DNA of 64,000 bases, from the NCBI RefSeq assembly GCF_016587415.1, contig NZ_BNJI01000001.1, positions 1,279,501 to 1,343,500 on the forward strand, read 5' to 3'. Position numbers and translations under genes: made by a program. The DNA comes from Ktedonobacter sp. SOSP1-85 (GTDB taxonomy: Bacteria; Chloroflexota; Ktedonobacteria; Ktedonobacterales; Ktedonobacteraceae). The notes beneath the pieces were generated by a model. That model saw nothing but the letters and a program-made list of their open reading frames with translations. It did not search any database and was not told the origin of the DNA. Position 1 is the stretch's first letter. Every line of letters begins with the position of its first letter. This document shows, piece by piece, positions 15,372-24,278 of the stretch.

Positions 15372-17834
15372 CTACTCCGTGGGGAGGGTCGCTGTTTTTT
15401 TGCTGGCCGCAGTGGCACGCTTGGTCGTAGTACTCTTGGCCGTGGTACTCTTGGCAGCGGTTTTCCTGGTTGTGGCTTTCTTAGCCGGTGATTTCTTCAC
15501 ACTGGCGGTGGTACTCGTCTTTTTGCTTGTGCTGGTAGCTTTCCTGGTGGTTGTCGCCGAGGTCTTTTTGCGCGTGGCAGTCTTGCCATTAGCGCTCGCC
15601 TGCGCCTCATCCTCAGTCGAGGCCGCACTGGCAGCCGATTTTTTACTCCGCGTCGCAGTCGTCTTTTTGGCGGCTGAGCCATCGGGTGTAGGCTGCTCTT
15701 CCGTCTTCCGCTGGGGCAGGATGACCTCGTTATAGCAGACAGGGTCCTGGCCAACCTTCGGTATTACCATCAGGCCACCGCAGTTGGGACAGGGATTGGG
15801 CGCGGGTTTCTCCCAGATGGCAAAATTACAGGTTGGGTAATTGTTGCACCCGTAGAAGAGCCGCTTGCGCTGCTTCGTCTTGCGCTCTACCAGGTCGCCA
15901 CCACACTGGGGACAGAGCGCCCCAGTCTTATTGACAAACGAGCGACGATAGCGGCATTCAGGGAAACCAGAGCAAGAGATGAAGCGCCCGAAGCGCCCGT
16001 TACGAATGACGAGGTGACGCCCACAGTCGGGGCAGAGTTCATCCATCTCCTCAACCGGGGCCTGCACCCTATCCATCTCCGCTTCGGCCTTTTCCATGGT
16101 GACCTTGAAATCGCCATAGAAGTTGCGCAGGAACTCGATCCAGGAACGGCGTCCCTCCTCTACATCGTCGAGTTTACGCTCCATATCCGCGGTAAAGTTG
16201 GTATCGACAATGTCGGGGAAGTGTTTATTCATCACCTCATTGACCGTCGCACCTAACCAGGTCGGCATGAAGCGTCGCTGCTCTTGTTCCGCATAGCCAC
16301 GATCCTGAAGCGTACTAATGATCGGGACATAGGTACTTGGACGCCCGATACCTTGCTCCTCAAGCTCTTTAATCAGGCTAGCTTCGGTAAAGCGGGGCGG
16401 GGGCTGCGTAAAGTGCTGCTCCGGTTTGAGCCCATGAAAATCCAGGTCCTCGCCAACCTTCATAGTTGGCAAGAGTTTCTCGTCCTCCTCACGCGGCCAG
16501 ACGGCGTAGAAGCCCGGAAATTTCAAGTTCGAACCCGTCGCGCGGAAGACGTACTGCCTGGCACCGATATCCGCACGCACGGTATCAAAGATGGCGGGAG
16601 CCATAAAGCTCGCAACAAAGCGATTCCAGATCAGCGTATAGAGCTTATACTGCTCGGGCGAGAGGTAGGACTTCACGCTCTTTGGTGTCAGCGAGACATC
16701 GGTTGGGCGAATGGCTTCGTGCGCGTCCTGCGTTGTGGCCTTGGCCTTGCTGGTGCGCCCTCCGCCAACATACTCCTGACCGTATTCCTGCGAGATAAAG
16801 CCCTTCACCATCTTCTGCGCCTCGTCAGAGATACGTGTTGAGTCTGTACGCATGTAGGTAATCAAGCCCTGGTGCCCACGCTCGCCCAGTTCGATACCCT
16901 CATACAACTGCTGTGCCAGGCTCATCGTCCGCTTCGGCTTAAAATAGAGACGCGAAGAGGCATCCTGCTGCATAGTACTGGTCGTATAGGGGAAAGGTGG
17001 CTGGCGACGCTGCTCGCGCTCCTCATATTTCAGGACACTATAGGTCGCGCCCTTGAGATCGGAGAGAATCGTATCGGCCTCCTCTTTAGAAGAGACCTTG
17101 ATACGGCCTTTCTTCACAACCTTGCTGCCACTGGCAGCGGCAGGACTCTCCTCGCCCTCAGTTGACGACTCAGAGGCATTCAAGGCCTCCAGGTCATTTA
17201 AGCGCGCGATCAATGATGCTTCGAAACGCTCGGGACGCTGCTGTTTACTGAGCGTCGCAATAATGCTCCAATACTCGTCAGGCACAAAGGCCTGAATCTC
17301 GGCCTCGCGATCACAGATCAAGCGCAGGGCGACTGACTGGACACGGCCAGCACTGGTACCCGACTGGACACGCCGCCAGAGCAGGGGACTAATTTTATAC
17401 CCGACCAGGCGATCCAGCACGCGTCGCGCCTGCTGGGCGTTAAACAGATCTTCATTAATACGGCGCGGCTGCTTGATAGCTTCTTGCACAGCGCGCTTGG
17501 TAATTTCATGGAAGACCGCACGATGAGGATTTTTCAAGCCCAATACATTTTGGAGTGACCAGGCAATAAACTCGCCTTCACGATCCGGGTCGGGCGCAAG
17601 GAACACTTCATCCGCGCGCTTGGAGGCCGCCTTAAGCTCATCGATCAGGCGGTCTTTTTTCTCGATCACCTCATACTTGGGCGTAAAGTCTTTGCGCGTA
17701 TTAACTCCCAACCCCTTTTTCGGCAAATCAACAATATGGCCCATTGAGGCCCGGACCTCGAAGTCTCGCCCCAAGAATTTTTCAATAGTCTTTGCCTTGG
17801 CTGGCGACTCTACAATCACTAATTTCTTTGCCAT
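15372..17834 (-). CDS. topA: DNA topoisomerase I (type IA)
   Basis: An 820-residue type IA topoisomerase that relaxes negative supercoils. The N-terminal Toprim domain starts KLVIVESPAKAKTIEKFLG with the DPDREGE motif (about 111-117); the active-site Tyr lies in GLITYMRTDSTRIS. Two or three C-terminal Cys4 zinc fingers follow (CPDCGRHLV, CPQCGGDLV, CPNCGGLMV). The last 110 residues are a low-complexity Lys/Thr/Ser/Ala tail (TRKKTSATTTRKATSTSKK), probably a DNA-binding extension like those of actinobacterial TopA. Start at the only sensible ATG. Confidence 0.95.
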   Translation of the reverse strand: MAKKLVIVESPAKAKTIEKFLGRDFEVRASMGHIVDLPKKGLGVNTRKDFTPKYEVIEKKDRLIDELKAASKRADEVFLAPDPDREGEFIAWSLQNVLGLKNPHRAVFHEITKRAVQEAIKQPRRINEDLFNAQQARRVLDRLVGYKISPLLWRRVQSGTSAGRVQSVALRLICDREAEIQAFVPDEYWSIIATLSKQQRPERFEASLIARLNDLEALNASESSTEGEESPAAASGSKVVKKGRIKVSSKEEADTILSDLKGATYSVLKYEEREQRRQPPFPYTTSTMQQDASSRLYFKPKRTMSLAQQLYEGIELGERGHQGLITYMRTDSTRISDEAQKMVKGFISQEYGQEYVGGGRTSKAKATTQDAHEAIRPTDVSLTPKSVKSYLSPEQYKLYTLIWNRFVASFMAPAIFDTVRADIGARQYVFRATGSNLKFPGFYAVWPREEDEKLLPTMKVGEDLDFHGLKPEQHFTQPPPRFTEASLIKELEEQGIGRPSTYVPIISTLQDRGYAEQEQRRFMPTWLGATVNEVMNKHFPDIVDTNFTADMERKLDDVEEGRRSWIEFLRNFYGDFKVTMEKAEAEMDRVQAPVEEMDELCPDCGRHLVIRNGRFGRFISCSGFPECRYRRSFVNKTGALCPQCGGDLVERKTKQRKRLFYGCNNYPTCNFAIWEKPAPNPCPNCGGLMVIPKVGQDPVCYNEVILPQRKTEEQPTPDGSAAKKTTATRSKKSAASAASTEDEAQASANGKTATRKKTSATTTRKATSTSKKTSTTASVKKSPAKKATTRKTAAKSTTAKSTTTKRATAASKKTATLPTE

Positions 17835-18137
17835 CGACCTTATCCCCGACCTTCGTTATTTCTCAGCTTGACTACCATAAACCATGCACAACAATCTTCC
17901 TTCAGTCGAAACACGCAAATACCTGATGAATATTTCCAAAGCATAGAATAGCATAGTCTGACAAGTCGCTACCCTATACTAGCAAAATCGTCGGGTAACC
18001 GCAAAAATTTTCTTAAGAAGCATACCACATTCTGGCAAGAGGGCCATCTCTTGACCCCCACGGAACTTACATGCTATTCTGCATTCAGCCATACTATAAA
18101 TAAGATACAATACACAGCGCTGACTCGGAGGGAGAAT
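17835..18137. other. Divergent promoter region between topA and murT
   Basis: About 300 bp, AT-rich, no gene. A possible murT promoter is TTGACC (18051-18056), an 18-base spacer and TATTCT (18075-18080). AT-rich TATAAATAAGATACAAT further down could hold another -10. The topA promoter must be on the other strand but was not pinned down. Confidence 0.35.
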
Positions 18138-19949
18138 ATGCGAAAGAATAAATCGTCTCAGCCAGTGGAACAGGAGCGGAACACATCGGAAAGAGAAGAG
18201 ACCGCGAATCGCACATCGCTTACCCGGACCCGGCGTAACCTACAGAGTCAGCTATCAACCAGGTCTCAGGGTAAGCAATTACGCGCAGGACTGGCCGTGG
18301 TCGCGGGCCGCACCGCGGGCGCCCTCAGTCGCCGTCTCCATGTCGGTGGAGGCACGAGCATTGTTGGCATCGTGGCTCAGCGGATGTATCCAGGTATTGT
18401 AGAACACCTGGCAACCCAGCTTGAACATGGCAGTATCATTGTCACTGGTACTAATGGTAAGACAACGACGAGTGGCTTCATCGCGAACATCATCCGCGAT
18501 GCGGGCCTGCGCGTCTGGCACAATAAAGAAGGCTCCAACCTGATGCGCGGCATCGCCAGTTCCCTGGTCATCCGTGCCCTCCCGAGCGGAAAGCTCAAAC
18601 GCTCTGGCAAGGCTATCTCCATTCTGGAGGTCGATGAGGCCACGCTCCCCCAGGTCACACAGGCCATCACTCCGCGTGTACTCCTCTTTAACAACCTCTT
18701 TCGCGATCAACTGGACCGCTATGGCGAGGTTGACAGCATCTCCAGTCAGTGGCAGAAGACGCTGCAAAACCTGCCCACAAGTACCATCCTGGTCTTAAAT
18801 GCCGACGACCCAACCACGGCGCAGTTGGGAAGAGATTTCGCGGGACAGGTCGTGTACTATGGAGTTGATGATCTCTCTCTGGACCTGAGCCACAAGCAGG
18901 AGGATGAGCAACACCAGGTCATTGATAGCCGCACCTGCCCCCTGTGTGGCAAGGAATATGTCTATGACGCACGTTTCTATAGCCATATTGGGCACTACCA
19001 TTGCCCTAATGGGGACTGGTCGCGTCCGCAGCCACAGGTACGGGTCACAAAAATCCAGCCCGAAAGCTTCGACCGCCAGCGTTTACATATCGCCATTGGT
19101 GACATAGAACATGAACTTGTCGTACCCTTGCCTGGGATTTACAATATCTATAATACGCTAGGCGCCATCGCAGTTGCCGAGGCCATCAAGTTACCCTGGA
19201 TACCTATGCAAACGGGTATTGAACGCTTCAAGCCGGTCTTTGGCCGGGGTGAAAGCATTGATGTCGAAGGACGCACCATTCGCTTGCTGCTTGCCAAAAA
19301 TCCAACGGGTTTCAATGAGGTGCTGAGAACCCTCTTTAGTCCTACAAGAGAAGAGGAGCATACGGCACTTACTACTGAGGTAAGCATAACCCACGCCACA
19401 CACGCGGGCGAAACAACAACTGGCACCACTGTTGAATCCAGCCAGCCAGAGAAGCCAACTGAAGTGACTTCTTTACCAACTTCAGATAAGAGACATGTGT
19501 TCTTTGTGCTCAATGATAACACCGCGGACGGGCGAGATATTTCCTGGATCTGGGACGTAGATTTTGAGAGGGCTGTGGGCAATGTTGCCTCAGTCACCAT
19601 TTCAGGGACGCGCGCACGCGATCTGATGCTCCGTCTCAAGTACGCTGGCATCGCCGAAACGCAGATGCGGCTTATTCCCTCCACGCCACTACGCGCGGAG
19701 CGTGAGAAACATATGTCCAGGCGCAAACGCTCACGTGCGAAAGGACAGGCAGAAGGGAGCGAGAGTTACCCTGCTGGCCCCTCCACACGTGTCTATGGTG
19801 TTCAACAAGCGATACGCATTGCCCTGGAGCAAACACCCGAGAGGGAGACATTGTTTGTAGTTCCAACGTATACCGGATTATTAGAAATTCATCGTCTTTT
19901 AGAAGAGCAGGGCCTCGCACCCCGCTACTGGGAAGGAAGAGACGCATGA
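18138..19949 (+). CDS. murT: Lipid II isoglutaminyl synthase, MurT subunit
   Basis: A 603-residue Mur-ligase-like protein that, with GatD, amidates the alpha-carboxylate of D-Glu in the peptidoglycan stem peptide of lipid II. It has the P-loop GTNGKTT (104-110), the Mur middle domain, a Cys insert (C267-x2-C270 ... C289) and the C-terminal DUF1727 domain (NPTGFNEVLR, LNDNTADGRDISWIWDVDFE). The Cys insert resembles the MurT zinc ribbon, but the fourth position reads Gly (CPNGD), so the fourth ligand is unclear. A basic N-terminal extension of about 70 residues and an acidic/Thr-rich insert (about 400-455) make it longer than usual. GGAGGGAGA precedes the ATG. It overlaps gatD by 4 bases (ATGA), typical of translational coupling. 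Confidence 0.93.
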   Translation: MRKNKSSQPVEQERNTSEREETANRTSLTRTRRNLQSQLSTRSQGKQLRAGLAVVAGRTAGALSRRLHVGGGTSIVGIVAQRMYPGIVEHLATQLEHGSIIVTGTNGKTTTSGFIANIIRDAGLRVWHNKEGSNLMRGIASSLVIRALPSGKLKRSGKAISILEVDEATLPQVTQAITPRVLLFNNLFRDQLDRYGEVDSISSQWQKTLQNLPTSTILVLNADDPTTAQLGRDFAGQVVYYGVDDLSLDLSHKQEDEQHQVIDSRTCPLCGKEYVYDARFYSHIGHYHCPNGDWSRPQPQVRVTKIQPESFDRQRLHIAIGDIEHELVVPLPGIYNIYNTLGAIAVAEAIKLPWIPMQTGIERFKPVFGRGESIDVEGRTIRLLLAKNPTGFNEVLRTLFSPTREEEHTALTTEVSITHATHAGETTTGTTVESSQPEKPTEVTSLPTSDKRHVFFVLNDNTADGRDISWIWDVDFERAVGNVASVTISGTRARDLMLRLKYAGIAETQMRLIPSTPLRAEREKHMSRRKRSRAKGQAEGSESYPAGPSTRVYGVQQAIRIALEQTPERETLFVVPTYTGLLEIHRLLEEQGLAPRYWEGRDA

Positions 19950-20881
19950 CGCACGCTTCCGTCAAGCCTCTCACGCTGACCCTCGGGCACCTCTATCCAG
20001 ATCAATTGAATCTGTATGGTGACCGTGGCAATATTATGACGCTTCAACGCCGGTGCCAGGCTCGCGGCATTGAACTTCGCGTTGTTGGCTTGGGCATTGG
20101 AGATGCCCTGGCTCCCGATGAGTATGATATGCTCTTTATCGGGGGCGGGCAGGATAAAGAACAGGCGCCCGTTGCCCAGGATCTCTATGATCTCAAAGGC
20201 ATCGGCTTATGGGCGGCCGTAGAAGATGATATGCCTGTTCTTGCGGTATGTGGCGGCTTTCAGCTGCTGGCGCACTACTATCGACCCGCGGAGGGGCCAG
20301 ACATGCGTGGGCTGGGCGTTTTTGATGCCTGGACCCTGCACAAGGGGAAACGCGTCCCTCGCTGTATTGGCGATATTGCTCTCAATTGGAATGGTTCCAC
20401 ACTGGTGGGCTTTGAGAATCATGGTGGTCGCACCTACCTGGGTACGGCCAAACCCCTGGGAAAAGTACTCAAAGGCTCTGGCAATAACGCCGAGGATCAT
20501 ACCGAGGGAGCCATTTACCGCAACGCTTATGGCACCTATCTGCATGGCTCACTCCTGCCCAAAAATCCGCACTTCGCGGACCATTTACTCTCACTGGCAC
20601 TCAAACGTAAATATGGTGGCGAATATTACCGCGTTGTAGCCGAGTCTCCTCCCGCGAGCAATGGCTATTCGTCGGCGACTCTCCCTGAAAAGTCTGGAGA
20701 AACATCTGGAGAATCAATAATGGTGACGGCAGTTATGGAGGAGGAACCGCTCTCGCCTCCCTCCTTCCAACTCGCACCATTGGATGATAGACTGGAGTGG
20801 GAAGCCCACGCCTATATTCTTGAGCGCCTTGGCCTGCATCATGCCGCCGCAGCCACCATACGCGCCCATATACAGGAGTAG
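19946..20881 (+). CDS. gatD: Lipid II isoglutaminyl synthase, glutaminase subunit GatD
   Basis: A 311-residue class I glutamine amidotransferase-like protein (CobB/CobQ type) that supplies ammonia to MurT. The nucleophile is C102 in AVCGGFQLL, and the catalytic His is H200 in TYLHGSLLPKNP. The N-terminal HLYPDQLNLYGDRGN is diagnostic for GatD. The C-terminal 75 residues beyond the usual end are extra and of unknown role. Together with murT this points to amidated peptidoglycan and a Gram-positive-like envelope. The next gene follows within about 30 bases. Confidence 0.93.
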   Translation: MTHASVKPLTLTLGHLYPDQLNLYGDRGNIMTLQRRCQARGIELRVVGLGIGDALAPDEYDMLFIGGGQDKEQAPVAQDLYDLKGIGLWAAVEDDMPVLAVCGGFQLLAHYYRPAEGPDMRGLGVFDAWTLHKGKRVPRCIGDIALNWNGSTLVGFENHGGRTYLGTAKPLGKVLKGSGNNAEDHTEGAIYRNAYGTYLHGSLLPKNPHFADHLLSLALKRKYGGEYYRVVAESPPASNGYSSATLPEKSGETSGESIMVTAVMEEEPLSPPSFQLAPLDDRLEWEAHAYILERLGLHHAAAATIRAHIQE

Positions 20882-20911
20882 GTGCTTCTCCTCGTCACTA
20901 AGGATGGAGTT

Positions 20912-21559
20912 ATGAGCACAGATCGGTCTCTGGCGCGTTGCTCGTTTTGCGGACGCCATGCCTCAGAGGTAAAGCATCTTGTCGCAGGACCTGGAGCAGC
21001 CTACATCTGCGATGAATGCCTACAATTGTGTAATGAAATATTGAAGGACCCTGCTCCATTCTCGCCTCAAGCCCTGGAACTGGCCTCGCGCCCTCCAGTA
21101 GTCGTTGCTGCCCCGCAAACCACGCCCACTCCTGATAAGGAGAGCGCTCCGCCTGCCCCCCAGCATAAGCCACATCGCGTCATCACGCTCGAAGTTGAGC
21201 AAAAGCAGCAGGGGATGACGCTGCTCCTCCAGCAACTCTGCTATTATGCGCAACACTTTGAAATCCATTATCTCTGGATTCGCCCTCCATTCCCTGCTGG
21301 CTTCGCCTTTGTGCCACGCCTCATCTTCTCGCTGCATGCCGACACTGGCGCGCAGTGGGCCGGAGATCGTGGGGGCATGATCGTGGCCCGCACAGACCTG
21401 GGCAATGATCCAGAGCATACCGTGTACCAGGGAAGTGCGCGCTTCCGCCCGCTCCCAGAGCCAGAGGTAAAGCAGCTACTTGTGCGAGCAGCCGATCCCC
21501 TTGGTCAATTCGAGACGCCAATTCTGCCTCCCTGGGAATTTGAAGTCCACATTCCCTAG
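20912..21559 (+). CDS. ClpX-type zinc-finger protein with an unknown C-terminal domain
   Basis: A 215-residue protein. Residues 10-36 (C10-x2-C13 ... C33-x2-C36, with [19 protein letters not shown]) are a clear ClpX N-terminal zinc-binding domain, but no AAA+ ATPase follows. Instead there is a Pro-rich linker (about 58-95) and a C-terminal domain of about 120 residues I cannot place ([21 protein letters not shown]). ClpX zinc domains dimerise and bind adaptors and substrates, so an adaptor or decoy role is possible, but this is inference. GGATGGAG lies before the ATG at 20912. It is the third gene in the murT-gatD operon. Confidence 0.75.
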   Translation: MSTDRSLARCSFCGRHASEVKHLVAGPGAAYICDECLQLCNEILKDPAPFSPQALELASRPPVVVAAPQTTPTPDKESAPPAPQHKPHRVITLEVEQKQQGMTLLLQQLCYYAQHFEIHYLWIRPPFPAGFAFVPRLIFSLHADTGAQWAGDRGGMIVARTDLGNDPEHTVYQGSARFRPLPEPEVKQLLVRAADPLGQFETPILPPWEFEVHIP

Positions 21560-21580
21560 AGACCCGAGGTTGCTAAATAC

Positions 21581-21630
21581 AGGATGTGGGTGTGGTGAGG
21601 GGCAATTGCCCCTCACCACACCCACATCCT
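21581..21630. terminator. 50-bp perfect loopless palindrome after the murT operon
   Basis: Two 25-base arms meet at GGCAATTGCC (outer end AGGATGTGGGTGTGG). As RNA it would form a hairpin capped by unpaired central bases; TTTGCTCTTG follows. Its place at the operon end suggests termination or 3'-end protection. Confidence 0.6.
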
Positions 21631-21645
21631 TTGCTCTTGTAAGAT

Positions 21646-21708
21646 CTTATTCCGAAACCCAACGCCACTTGCGTGTCTAGCGCTTCGCGCTCAGGGTTTT
21701 CGGATAAG
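21646..21708. repeat. Family A intergenic repeat, copy 4 (short form)
   Basis: The cleanest copy: CTTATTCCGAAACCC at the left, GGTTTTCGGATAAG at the right, with CCACTTGCGTGTC and AGCGC-TTC-GCGCT inside. It runs directly into a family B small hairpin (GCGCC-ATA-GGCGC, 21715-21727). Confidence 0.85.
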
Positions 21709-21734
21709 TAGTAAGCGCCATAGGCGCGAAAACG

Positions 21735-21905
21735 TACGTTGAAAGTAGATTTTTTGACACTCCGCCTGGATACATCCAGGGGATTCTTCCTTCATCCAGA
21801 GGGCTTGCCCTCTGAGGATCGCTCCTCAGAGCGTAGAGGTCCGCCTGTCCAGAAGCGTTGCAAGAACCGAAGTTCTCAGGTTTCCGCATGCCCTACGGTA
21901 CCAAC
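21735..21905 (-). pseudogene. Possible 3' remnant of an IS605-type TnpB gene
   Basis: On the minus strand a short frame (about 21889-21745) reads NASGQADLYA, which resembles the variable tails of TnpB proteins. It is followed by the hairpin CCTGGATGTATCCAGG (about 21767-21782), of the kind seen at right ends of IS605 elements. No catalytic core, zinc ribbon or partner end is present. This is a visual resemblance only and may be wrong. The rest of the gap up to hpf shows nothing else. Confidence 0.25.
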
Positions 21906-22125
21906 CACGTTTCTTGTGGTGTATGAAGCTAAACCAACCGTGAGGTGGGTATCGTGCCTCATCGTCTACAAGACGAATCTCTTTGCAATAGCTTCATTTG
22001 TATTGATGAGTATATCAGATGTTCTCATCAAAAGCAAGAGGGAAGGGCCATTCATCTCCTGGATACATCACAGGGGCTTTCTGGCCCATGAATGTAAAGC
22101 CTTTGTATATGGCACTGACCAGCCC

Positions 22126-22761
22126 TTATTCCATAGCTGGAATTAACAAGCCATAGCCGCCCTGCTCCAGGCGATACATCACATTAACGCTACTGGTCTC
22201 CTCATTATAAAACGGGTAGTACGAAGCGCCATCCTTCTCCATCAGCGCAATTACTTCTTTGTCGGTCATCGACCTGGTTGGTAGGCTCTTGATCTCAACA
22301 ATTTTTGACCAGATCTGCTCGTTCTCTTGCTCCTCCATCATGAGCTGGTCAATAGCAGGCTCCTCTGTAGGAGAGTGTAGCTCCTCTTCAAGCGAAGAGA
22401 GGCGCCCGGTACGTGAAAGTTCAAGCGTCTTGATGCCAGGCGTCTGGTGCTGGCGACGTCGCGTCAAACGATCTTTTTCACGACCAAGTTGGTACTCGAT
22501 TTTATCTATAACAATATCGAGCGCTGCATTTGCGGTGGGGGCGCGTTCCTCGCTACGCGCGGCATGCACATGTCCATGTGCGGGAAGGGAGATTTGTACT
22601 GAGAAGCGATCCTGTGCGCTTTTGGTCTGCTCTTCCGCAACCGTAACTTGCACAAGTACGTCCTCATCAATTAAGCGGGAGAGGCGCTGAATTTTGCGCT
22701 CAATACGCTGGCGCAACTGTGAGGAGACGTGCATCTGTCGGCCTTTGATGATGATCTGCAT
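22126..22761 (-). CDS. hpf: Long-form ribosome hibernation promoting factor
   Basis: A 211-residue long HPF. The N-terminal half is the S30AE ribosome-binding domain (MQIIIKGRQMHVSSQLRQRIERK, beta-alpha-beta with basic helix). A variable linker follows, and the C-terminal domain ends with SYYPFYNEETSSVNVMYRLE, which drives dimerisation of two 30S subunits into 100S ribosomes. It protects ribosomes in stationary phase or spores. The start at 22761 is supported by GAGGAAGG; the upstream ATG at 22797 lacks homology. Monocistronic. Confidence 0.92.
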   Translation of the reverse strand: MQIIIKGRQMHVSSQLRQRIERKIQRLSRLIDEDVLVQVTVAEEQTKSAQDRFSVQISLPAHGHVHAARSEERAPTANAALDIVIDKIEYQLGREKDRLTRRRQHQTPGIKTLELSRTGRLSSLEEELHSPTEEPAIDQLMMEEQENEQIWSKIVEIKSLPTRSMTDKEVIALMEKDGASYYPFYNEETSSVNVMYRLEQGGYGLLIPAME

Positions 22762-23337
22762 AGTGTCCTTCCTCTTTCCGATCCTACAACACAACACAAC
22801 AAACGGAACAGAAGATTCTCGCCGAAGGTAGATGTACAGACATATTATACATCATTTCCCAAAGAGAAAAGAAACACATTGCAGCAAAATCACCAAGGAG
22901 CCTTTTAAAAGGCTAAACGTAGCTTTTCTCAATTCCGAGAGCCCCGCAAGCACGAGAACTTCCGCTCACGCCCTCCCCTGGAGCAATGCTAAAAAAAATG
23001 TAACAAACATCTATAGGCTTTTAATATATTTTCACTTTTCTCATGCTATAATTCGTTTCCATCGCAGAACATTTGATGAACGATGTTTCATATTTGCACG
23101 GCATAAATTCATACAATGTTCAGGGCATGATGTTATTATATTAAAGACTTACATACACATTTGGCGATTTTTTCGGAAACGTGGCAAAAGGTGTGCCATC
23201 ATAGCGATGGTCTATGTGTCATGAAAGGAGAGGCGGCGCTCGCCCAGCCAGATTGATAGACAACGATCAAGAGGAGATGTCTCTCGTTTACGTGCGAGGG
23301 AGCACCGGTGGCAGGGGGTGAAGCGCCGCGTTGATCA
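22762..23337. other. Long AT-rich gap; the last 110 bp look like a structured leader
   Basis: No gene supported up to 23225. From 23226 to 23337 the sequence becomes GC-rich and can fold: GATCAA (about 23266) pairs with TTGATC (about 23331), CTCTCG pairs with CGAG around TTTACGTG, and GGCGGCGCTCGCC is self-complementary. This sits directly before the small ORF at 23338 and could be a leader or small RNA. It matches no riboswitch class I can recognise. Confidence 0.3.
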
Positions 23338-23604
23338 ATGAAAGCTATACCAAACGATCAGCATATTACCTATCAGTTGCAGTATCGTAAATGTGGCAAA
23401 GCTTCGTGCAGCACCTGTCGCAATGGCCCTGGCCATGGTCCCTACTGGTATGCCTACTGGCGTGAGGGCTCGCGCTTACGCTCAGGCTATGTGGGGAAGG
23501 TCCATCCTCAATTACAACAGCAGCAACCTGATGAACAGACTGAGTCAAACGTGCCAAATGCGGACACACGTCTGCAAAAACTGGCTACGGCCCGCTCTCG
23601 CTAA
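23338..23604 (+). CDS. DUF6788-like small Cys-containing protein
   Basis: An 88-residue protein with the pattern YRKCGKASCSTCRNGPGHGPYWYAYWREG and GYVGK, which I recognise as a small domain often annotated DUF6788. Function is unknown. The Cys-x4-Cys-x2-Cys group and conserved Gly-Pro-Tyr-Trp stretch suggest a metal- or nucleic-acid-binding fold (inference). An in-frame TGA two codons upstream fixes the start at or after this ATG. No good ribosome site lies close by, so translation may depend on the structured leader. Confidence 0.6.
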   Translation: MKAIPNDQHITYQLQYRKCGKASCSTCRNGPGHGPYWYAYWREGSRLRSGYVGKVHPQLQQQQPDEQTESNVPNADTRLQKLATARSR

Positions 23605-23690
23605 GGAATGTCTCCTAAGCATATCCTCCAATGCGCCAGGTTGTGATAAAATATGCCTATTACACACAAAATAGTATTGGAGGACATACC

Positions 23691-24182
23691 ATGAAATGTC
23701 CTTATTGCGGATGTGGCGAATCTCGCGTAAAAGACTCTCGTGACATCGGTGACGCAATTCATCGACGCCGCGAATGCGAGCACTGCAAAGGGCGTTTCAG
23801 CACCTATGAGCGGGTTGAAAAAGTACCTTTGATGGTCATCAAACGCGATCAGCGACGTGAGGCATTCGACCGACAAAAACTTTATGCAGGTCTGCGCAAA
23901 GCCTGTGAAAAACGACCGCTACCAGCTAGCGAAATAGAGAAAGCGGTCGAAGAAATTGAACAGGAGCTTGATCGCTCCGGCAAACAAGAGGTTGCCAGTA
24001 GCGTTATCGGCGAACTGGTTATGGAGCACCTGCAACATCTCGATAAAATCGCATATATTCGCTTTGCCAGCGTCTATCGCTCATTTACCGATGTAGAAAC
24101 AATGTTTGAAGAGATGCAAAAGCTGTTGCATCGCGACACAACCCCACAGACTGATACGCAGGATCAATCTCGACAAAAATAA
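23691..24182 (+). CDS. nrdR: Transcriptional repressor NrdR
   Basis: A 163-residue NrdR, the nucleotide-sensing repressor of ribonucleotide reductase genes. It has the N-terminal zinc ribbon CPYCG ... RRRECEHCKGRFSTYERVE and an ATP-cone domain (VIKRDQRREAFDRQKLYAGLRKACEKRP). The start at 23691 follows TTGGAGGACATACC; an earlier in-frame ATG at 23631 would cover this site. No ribonucleotide reductase gene is adjacent. A 22-bp hairpin follows. Confidence 0.95.
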   Translation: MKCPYCGCGESRVKDSRDIGDAIHRRRECEHCKGRFSTYERVEKVPLMVIKRDQRREAFDRQKLYAGLRKACEKRPLPASEIEKAVEEIEQELDRSGKQEVASSVIGELVMEHLQHLDKIAYIRFASVYRSFTDVETMFEEMQKLLHRDTTPQTDTQDQSRQK

Positions 24183-24194
24183 GCTATAGAGTAC

Positions 24195-24247
24195 GGTGAA
24201 GTGATGGGTCCAGGCAGCCTGTGGTTGCCTGGACCCATCACTTCACC
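24195..24247. terminator. 22-bp perfect hairpin between convergent nrdR and the CNBD gene
   Basis: Arms 24195-24216 and 24226-24247 pair perfectly (outer end GGTGAAGTGATGGG, inner end CCAGGCA) around a 9-base loop. No U run on either side. Confidence 0.65.
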
Positions 24248-24278
24248 TCCTAGAAATAGTTTGGCCCAATGGCGTCAC

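Noticed and set aside
15500..15720. Separate gene in the topA 3' part (a hydrophobic Val/Leu-rich frame on the plus strand)
   Set aside because: The hydrophobic frame is the antisense of the Lys/Thr-rich topA tail; this is a known type of artefact.
16510..16545. GTTCGAACCC, resembling a tRNA T-loop
   Set aside because: It is inside topA coding sequence and no cloverleaf can be built around it.
22980..23225. Possible small ORFs in the AT-rich stretch after hpf
   Set aside because: Short frames with atypical composition and no ribosome site; nothing supports translation.
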